This document shows positions 50,601 through 64,000 of a stretch of DNA of 64,000 nt, in pieces; the first letter of the stretch is position 1; each line of letters begins with the position of its first letter. The notes below the pieces were generated by a model. That model saw nothing but the letters and a program-made list of their open reading frames with translations, did no database searches and was not told the DNA's origin. Location: assembly GCF_964340395.1 (NCBI RefSeq), contig NC_135564.1, positions 4,527,861 to 4,591,860 on the forward strand. Reading direction: 5' to 3'. The position numbers were made by a program, and so were the translations under genes. The stretch is from Glandiceps talaboti. Its lineage: Eukaryota > Hemichordata > Enteropneusta > Spengelidae.

Positions 50601-52468
50601 GATTTGAAATGATATATGGATGACGAGAGGATGATGATGCTGCCAAACAAAATTATAATGGGCCCTGTTTTAAAGAATTTTTACATTACACCCTAGACAG
50701 TATCCATAAGAATATATTTACATTAATCTATACTACTTTAACTTTTATATACAATTTGTCATCAAATATATGACTGACTGAGCTTGTCCTTATTCTACAA
50801 TTCTAAATGAAACCACAATAAAGCAGAGTGATGCATGGATGAAATTATATTAAATTAATGTGAATTTTTCTTGATATGATAAACATATCATAGAATGTCT
50901 GTTCAATGGAAGATGTAACATGGAAGAGTACGCACCTCATCAAAGAAGTTCTGAGTCTTCCTCAAAATGTGTTTCAACTCTGTCAGTTCTAAGAAGTTTC
51001 TCTTCAGTGCTTCTTGGTTGGTGTTTACTTCTTTCATTTCATTTTCAAGTTTCTCAAGAGTAGCCTATGAAATAAGTCAACAGAGATTTGAGTGTAGTGT
51101 AGTGTAGTGTAGTGTAGTGTAAAGTGTAAAGCAGTTTAGTGTAGTAAGTAGTGTGGGATGTCTTGTGTAGTGTAGTGCAGTGTAGTGTAGTGTAGTGTAG
51201 TGTAGCGCAGTGTAGTGTGTGGTATGAATACTCACCTCTAAATCAATCATTTCCCTGGGTGGTGGAGCTTCAGGATTTTCTCCTGTATCAGCAATGGCAA
51301 TTCCAGCTTTCCTTATTTCTTTCTCAAGAAACCCTAATTTTATTGAAAATAGGAGAACATGAAATTGTGTTTCACACCACAATATAAGCACTGGCAGTTC
51401 TAAGGTTAGTGACAGTTTGTTTTTATAAATAATGCAATGCATAAATCGCATACATTGATAATGATATGTTAAGTACTAGATATCCACGGATAATCCCTTT
51501 CAGTTCATATGTGCAGGCACAGTATCATATTTGTTTAAGAAATGATGGGCAAGTTGCACAAAATTCAATTACATTTATACTAAAATCATTTCAACCTTAT
51601 TTCATTAATCATCTTAACAAATTTATGGATATCGATTGAACTCTCAGAATACTTACGTAATTTTCTTTCCATTTCATCACAACGTCTCACTTCATTAACA
51701 AATTTCCTTTGAAAAGCATTCACATCTGGATTTAGCTATTTATGGAAACAGGAAATATTTAGTAAGTTGTAGTACCAGTAATTTGACATAAACATTACCA
51801 TAGCCTTAGTGGAGTGCATATCATTACAATGTATATACCAGCATTTTTAAATGATTCAGACAAAATTCAGATATATTTAAATACTTTAGAAGGAAAATTA
51901 GCAAATATATTAACAATGTTTGTCTCAATGGTAGAATTATGAATAAAGCTGTACATGTAATTGCCTGTTTTCATCATTTTGTTCCCTCATTTGCATGTTA
52001 CCATGGCAATGATTGCCTTATGACATGAAGGATATGAAATTGAAAGTGTCTTATCATGCCTTTTTACATCACTACTACACTCATTCACTTGATGACTGTC
52101 ACTTGCTAAACACGACTAATGACCATGTATGTCTTTCCTTCTTCAAAGAGTTTCACTTTTGCTTTATTTTTGTAAGATTGTGCATGGTATTATTCAATTT
52201 ATTTTTTTTCATTGTCCATTTTGCAGTCTCTGACTATCTTTACCCGTACTTGCACACATTAGTAAAATTCCCAATTTAGTCTTCTTTTTTTTTACAACAA
52301 AATTCCATTTCACTGCTACAATTGGGCCAGCCAAGTGGTACAAATACTTACATCTCTGAACTGAACCATACCCAATTCTCCAAGTTCAGATACACACGCA
52401 TATGCTGCCTCAGACTGTAAAAACAGCTGGGCTAGGGTCATCTCCTCACTTCTATACAAAGACCCCAT
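35632..52468 (-). CDS. ATP6V0A: V-type proton ATPase V0 subunit a, complete (21 coding exons)
   Basis: Membrane subunit that forms the proton half-channels and whose N-terminal arm tethers V1 as stator. The product is 867 residues, a normal family length. Coding exons: 52352-52468, 51657-51735, 51236-51333, 50936-51064, 50088-50191, 49189-49315, 48548-48630, 47951-48044, 47470-47682, 46794-46944, 46042-46181, 45075-45214, 44598-44685, 44054-44172, 43199-43415, 42683-42790, 41759-41887, 41506-41592, 37199-37316, 36426-36597, 35632-35722. All junctions are GT-AG and phases fit. Motifs: [14 protein letters not shown] at the N-terminus, [20 protein letters not shown] (177-196), [27 protein letters not shown] (first membrane segment), YPFGFDP, and [16 protein letters not shown], where R771 is the essential channel arginine. 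A variable acidic linker spans exons 17-18. It ends EGKEE. Closest to animal a1-type subunits; exact orthology is not resolved. It is probably on acidic organelles and perhaps the plasma membrane. Confidence 0.97.
35800..36065 (+). repeat. Dispersed repeat with paired octamer motifs, copy 1
   Basis: About 265 bp in intron 20, related to 55440-55735. It contains two ATGCAAAT octamers (35887-35894, 35898-35905) with 11-bp spacing, then ATAAACATAT and AATAATAACAGAACCC. Confidence 0.72.
37386..40566. repeat. 3.2-kb minisatellite in V-ATPase intron 18
   Basis: About 108 head-to-tail copies of a unit containing ACTGTGGTGGCTATCTCTAT then CTGTA. Four main length classes occur: 28 bp (ending GTAA), 29 bp (ending GTATA), 34 bp (with an extra GAAGCT), and 36 bp (with an extra CAGTATCT). 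Substituted types include GAAGTGTGG, GGCTAGCTC, GGCCATCTC and GGTGACTA. A block of unit types starting at 39501 repeats at 39837, a 336-bp higher-order period. In the transcribed (minus) sense each unit has two AGATAG motifs. The long open frames (VVAISICK and similar) are repeat artefacts. The array ends about 70 bp before exon 19. Confidence 0.97.
42233..42372. mobile_element. Palindromic MITE-like repeat, copy 2
   Basis: Diverged relative of 16175-16318, lying in V-ATPase intron 16. It shares GACCTAAGGGG, CATTGTCA, CTACGAGT, TGACAACCCTT and CGGCTGAATGAAGA. The ends are still inverted repeats. Confidence 0.75.
42892..43001. repeat. (CGTAT)n pentanucleotide array
   Basis: About 22 copies of CGTAT with one CATAT variant, in V-ATPase intron 15. 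The Ile-Val-Ser-Tyr-Arg frame is a repeat translation. Confidence 0.96.
44395..44560 (+). repeat. Single arm of a palindromic repeat family
   Basis: It resembles the left arm of the palindrome at 54700-55062: AGTGG, CACATGGATGAG, ATTTGGTAT and ATTTTGGATTTTTA in the same order, followed further on by a weaker CATTGCAAAAAG match. It lies in intron 13 of the V-ATPase gene and has no matching right arm here. Confidence 0.65.
45560..45750. mobile_element. Short palindromic element within a direct repeat
   Basis: The core (45614-45710) is a nearly perfect inverted repeat with arms of about 45 bp: both arms read ACCCTAT, CAGTGCAGAAAGGT and a TATCT-type end, with a loop of about 8 bp. It is flanked by direct copies of a 40-bp sequence containing GTTACAGAAACCAAGTC and TTAAAG (45560-45607 and 45707-45748). 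It sits in V-ATPase intron 11. I infer a MITE or a duplication-palindrome product. Confidence 0.75.
49720..49799. repeat. (CATA)n microsatellite
   Basis: About 80 bp of perfect CATA in V-ATPase intron 5. Confidence 0.95.
51093..51222. repeat. (GTGTA)n degenerate pentanucleotide array
   Basis: Two blocks of GTGTA/GTGTAGT-type repeats separated by a diverged 50-bp stretch, in V-ATPase intron 3. Confidence 0.88.
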
Positions 52469-53450
52469 CTTGAAACTCTTGTGTGGATCCCTTTTGAGCT
52501 AGTGACTTTTCAACACAATCCACCTGCAAAAAGCAAACCAAAGGTTAGTATGACTCAAAGTCACATGCTAATATAAATCAAAGATAAACAGAAATAGATA
52601 TACATACTATTTTTATATGTTATCTTTCCCTACATGTACTGCCAAAAAAATGTACATATCTCTTTTAAAAGGCTTGGAAATTTATATAGAAAATTGAAAG
52701 TGAAATATTCAATCACTATAGCTGAAATCTCCATAGCCGACAGTAACTGCTTCGGTTTTGTTTTGTAATAATTTTATCTTGTCGTTCACACTATTTTGTG
52801 TTGTTAATGTTAAACGTTTTCTTTTCACCGTCATTTTATTTCTCTCTTGTCACATTCCCTCTGTGGACTGATCAAGCAAGCGTAGACCGTCACAGAGTGC
52901 AAAATTGCTACAGTTACTGCATTTAGACAGGTCCATAGTACAACACAACGCAAGTTATCATTTATTATATGAATTATGTTGGCATAAATTATAATAATTA
53001 TAGTATACTATACCGTCTACGTTATCGATTGCCAAAATCTAAAATATGTCATACGAGTATTTCTCAGTCAAATTTTGACGTTGAATTCTCCAATCATTGA
53101 AACTGTCTTCCAATATACGACATCAAAATTACTTAATTTACGACAAAACGAATACTGGGCAATTGAGATTGCAAAAGTACTTTTACCATTACTAATACTA
53201 CTGGGCGATTTTCAACATTATCATTCATGGGGCCATGGGGTCTAATCATGTTGTCGCAAAATAATCACAATAACACAAAAATTAAGCGAGATTTCTGCCC
53301 CCGCAATGTTACTTGAGTGATTAACATGAAAAATAATAAGAAGAGTTACAAAAATTAAGTAAACTTACCTGTAAAACTTGATAATTTAAAAAAAATTCAA
53401 GAGAGTGGGCCCTGTGGATGGATCTTCCACGACAGCGAAAATGGCGATTT
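52469..53450 (-). other. 5' UTR exons and first intron of V-ATPase subunit a
   Basis: The ATG exon has 55 bp of 5' UTR back to an acceptor (TTTTTGCAG before 52523). A matching donor (ACAG then GTAAGT) lies at 53369. The first, noncoding exon is thus about 53369-53450, with its 5' end estimated. A GCCATTTT string (about 53438-53445, minus sense), similar to the YY1-type element common just downstream of starts, falls at its beginning. Confidence 0.6.
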
Positions 53451-53600
53451 CCTACCTGTCAGGTGACTTCTACGTCATCATCACACTTTCCATAGAAGGA
53501 CGATAGGTGGCGCATGTTTAAACATCAACCTTTGACCCAATGACGAAGTTGATGGTCGCCTAGATTTCTAAGTGAAGACAGGAGTACAGGAATTTGAACT
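53451..53600. promoter_or_regulatory. Inferred promoter region between the two V-ATPase genes
   Basis: Directly upstream of the noncoding exon of the minus-strand gene. It contains GTCAGGTGAC (53458-53467), an E-box one base away from the lysosomal CLEAR consensus GTCACGTGAC, and a CRE-like TACGTCA (about 53471). No TATA box is seen. A good donor (GCAG then GTAACC) at 53634 could end a noncoding first exon of the plus-strand gene, which would make this a bidirectional promoter. That is inference. Confidence 0.35.
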
Positions 53601-55139
53601 GTGTGAGTTAGAAGGGATTATATTCGAGTGGCAGGTAACCGGACATTGTATTGTTTGTTCAAATCTACGTGTTATTCCTCAATGTTCACTTTATGTTTAC
53701 ATTGTTTTGAAACTTTAGAATCGAAGTTCGACCAGCGAAGCGAAAGATTGTGTCACACCATGGTCACACCGAAGTCACATGATAATGACGAATGTGATCG
53801 TATTGCAAACTGAGTGGATAATAAATTCAAGGTCACGACGAATTTTCTGGGCAAATATTACACACTTTCTAACTGTCACATCTAAACGTTTACCGTTAAG
53901 TTATCTGCTCGGTTCGGCCAACATGGCTGAGTTTCCTTTCGGTTTAGCAACGAGGTGTGTCATTGATCCCATGACCAACAATATAAGTTATATAGTTATA
54001 CACCCACAGCAGAAATGTACTAATTGGCAATATTACTAGTATGGAGGACTCGTCCCTTGAAAGTTAAATGAAGTGATAGTGACAGTGCTGTTAAACAACG
54101 CTCCGACACAGTTGAAAGCTTAAACTATTGACACTAAAAAGCCTAAAACTGTTTGCAGTCCTTTTTTCCCCTCAAGAGTCAAATGTTGTAATTTTCCTTT
54201 CAAATTTCAGGGCATTTTACATTTAAAGGGACATTGAAATTAACATCTTTTCACCAGTAATACAGTAGCACTAGGCCATTTCCACAAAAGTCAGAGCTAA
54301 TTTTAATCTTCTGAGTGACCGTTAATTTGGTAAAACCATAGCTATGTTTTCGATCCTACAAACATCAATTTAAAGGCCCAAATCAGAAGAGGCTTCCAAT
54401 TTAAGTATAAGCACTGGTATCGAGTGAGATACTGAAAAATTGATTTTGGACAAAAGAATGCAGTTAGTGAGAAACGTACAGCTGTACTTCAGTCATGTAC
54501 ATCTATATATTGTTTATGGAAGATTATATATAATTAATACATGTACAGATGTACAGATATGTTATATTACATAATTAGTTTATCATGAGAGCTGTATAGA
54601 AAAAAGCTAACTCTTAAAAAAAAGAATAATGTTGATATAAAAAAAACACAGCTTTTCATCATTTCTTTATATGGTACATGGATGATTATAAGTAAAAACA
54701 TTAAAGTGGTCATATGGATGAGGATTTGGTATGTATTTTGGATTTTTAATTTATAATTTATAAAAACAATTTTATCATGGTTCCTACTTGAAAAATCAAT
54801 GTGAAACAACACAGACCAACTGTGTGTTTGTAACTCAATATGTTGCAAAAAGGTGACAGCTGTGTAAAAAGTTTATTATTGTATGTACAATAACAAATAT
54901 TTACACATTTGATCATGATTTTGCAATTTATTGAGTTACAGACAAGAAGTTAGCATATAATGTTTCACATTGATTTTTCAAGTATGAAGCCATGATGAAA
55001 TATGTTTTATGAATTGAAAATCAAAGTAAATACCCAATCCTCATCCATATGACCACTTTGAAGTCAGATATTATTATATTCTTAATCGATCATTATACAT
55101 ATTTAGGCGTAACATAATTTTTGGTATTCTCTTTTCCAG
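53601..55139. other. Upstream region or first intron of the second V-ATPase gene
   Basis: No firm gene. A 37-codon frame at 53924-54037 opens MAEFPFGLATRCVIDP in a reasonable start context (CCAACATGG); I do not recognise it and it may be chance. A palindromic repeat occupies 54700-55062. A good acceptor (TTTTCCAG) at 55139 leads to the 5' UTR of the first coding exon. Confidence 0.4.
54700..55062. mobile_element. Large palindromic repeat, about 360 bp
   Basis: The left arm (about 54700-54850) and right arm (about 54915-55062) are reverse complements. Shared strings, read from the outer ends, are AAAGTGGTCATATGGATGAG, a TTGGTAT-type step, ACTTGAAAAATCAATGTG, GTAACTCAAT and TTGCAAAA. A single-arm relative is at 44395-44560, so this is a repeat family. 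No coding capacity. Confidence 0.8.
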
Positions 55140-55210
55140 TTTTGGTAACTTCATAAGATTTTAGGAAAAGCTGCTTGGAGGACCTTGTGAAATTCTTTTC
55201 GCCAGCAGAG

Positions 55211-63790
<8,580 letters not shown>

Positions 63791-63854
63791 GTAAGTTTTG
63801 CTCATTGACCATTGACCAAAGTAACACTCTTACATTAATATTGGTATACATATA

Positions 63855-64000
63855 TTGTAGGTCCATCTAAGAATGTATTGAGTATATTGTATAGGGTCTA
63901 TCTGGGTATATCTGAGAGTATATTGTGTAGGGTCTATCTGAGTATAGTGTATAGAACTGGTCTGAGAGTACATTGTAGAAGGTCTATCTGAGAGTAGTTT
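63855..64000. repeat. Minisatellite running off the window end
   Basis: Degenerate copies of a 30- to 40-bp unit with GGTCTATCTGAGAGTA and TATTGTGTAG in intron 11; its extent is unknown. Confidence 0.75.

Noticed and set aside
53779-54039. 86-codon frame with MAEFPFGLATRCVIDP
   Set aside because: No recognised family, no splice partner identified; kept only as a note in the intergenic entry.
55175-55210. Upstream TTG extension of the second V-ATPase gene
   Set aside because: The paralog and the whole family start at the ATG equivalent to 55211; the extension is 5' UTR.

Overview
The window is nuclear DNA from an animal, most likely a marine invertebrate. It is AT-rich, its genes have GT-AG introns, and it is crowded with very long simple repeats, minisatellites and small palindromic elements. 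Nothing in it fixes the phylum. The readable genes are one single-exon class A GPCR, a tandem cluster of small two-exon NTF2-like (SnoaL/DUF4440-type) genes, and two head-to-head paralogs of the V-ATPase V0 subunit a. I built the gene models by hand from reading frames, splice sites, intron phase and similarity between paralogs. No alignment or database search was run.

Layout. 1-7136: no gene; microsatellites, a 60-bp minisatellite and one palindromic element. 7137-8177 (+): GPCR. 8178-13317: gene-free, large CATA and CAAT arrays. 13318-15266 (-) and 18622-32345 (+): NTF2-like cluster, called A to E, with a truncated copy between C and D. All five genes share one phase-1 intron at the same place, and C, D and E also share flanking sequence. 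35632-52468 (-): complete V-ATPase subunit a, 21 coding exons, 867 residues, with a noncoding first exon near 53.4 kb and a 3.2-kb minisatellite in intron 18. 55211 to beyond 64000 (+): a second subunit a gene, 11 coding exons visible (439 residues), cut by the window end.

The two subunit a genes have identical exon lengths and phases in all shared exons except exon 5. Exons 1, 2 and most of 11 are about 95% identical in DNA while other exons are far more diverged, which suggests patchy conversion or constraint. The genes start about 2.7 kb apart and diverge. Subunit a forms the proton half-channels and the cytosolic stator arm of the V-ATPase. The NTF2-like genes have no known function.

The most unusual material is repetitive: a 3.2-kb intronic array with two GATA-type motifs per unit and a 336-bp higher-order period; a pyrimidine module shared by introns of two unrelated genes; pyrimidine microsatellites kept at one site in three paralogous introns; a dispersed repeat carrying paired POU octamers; and several fold-back elements. 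I found no RNA gene, CRISPR array or autonomous transposon.
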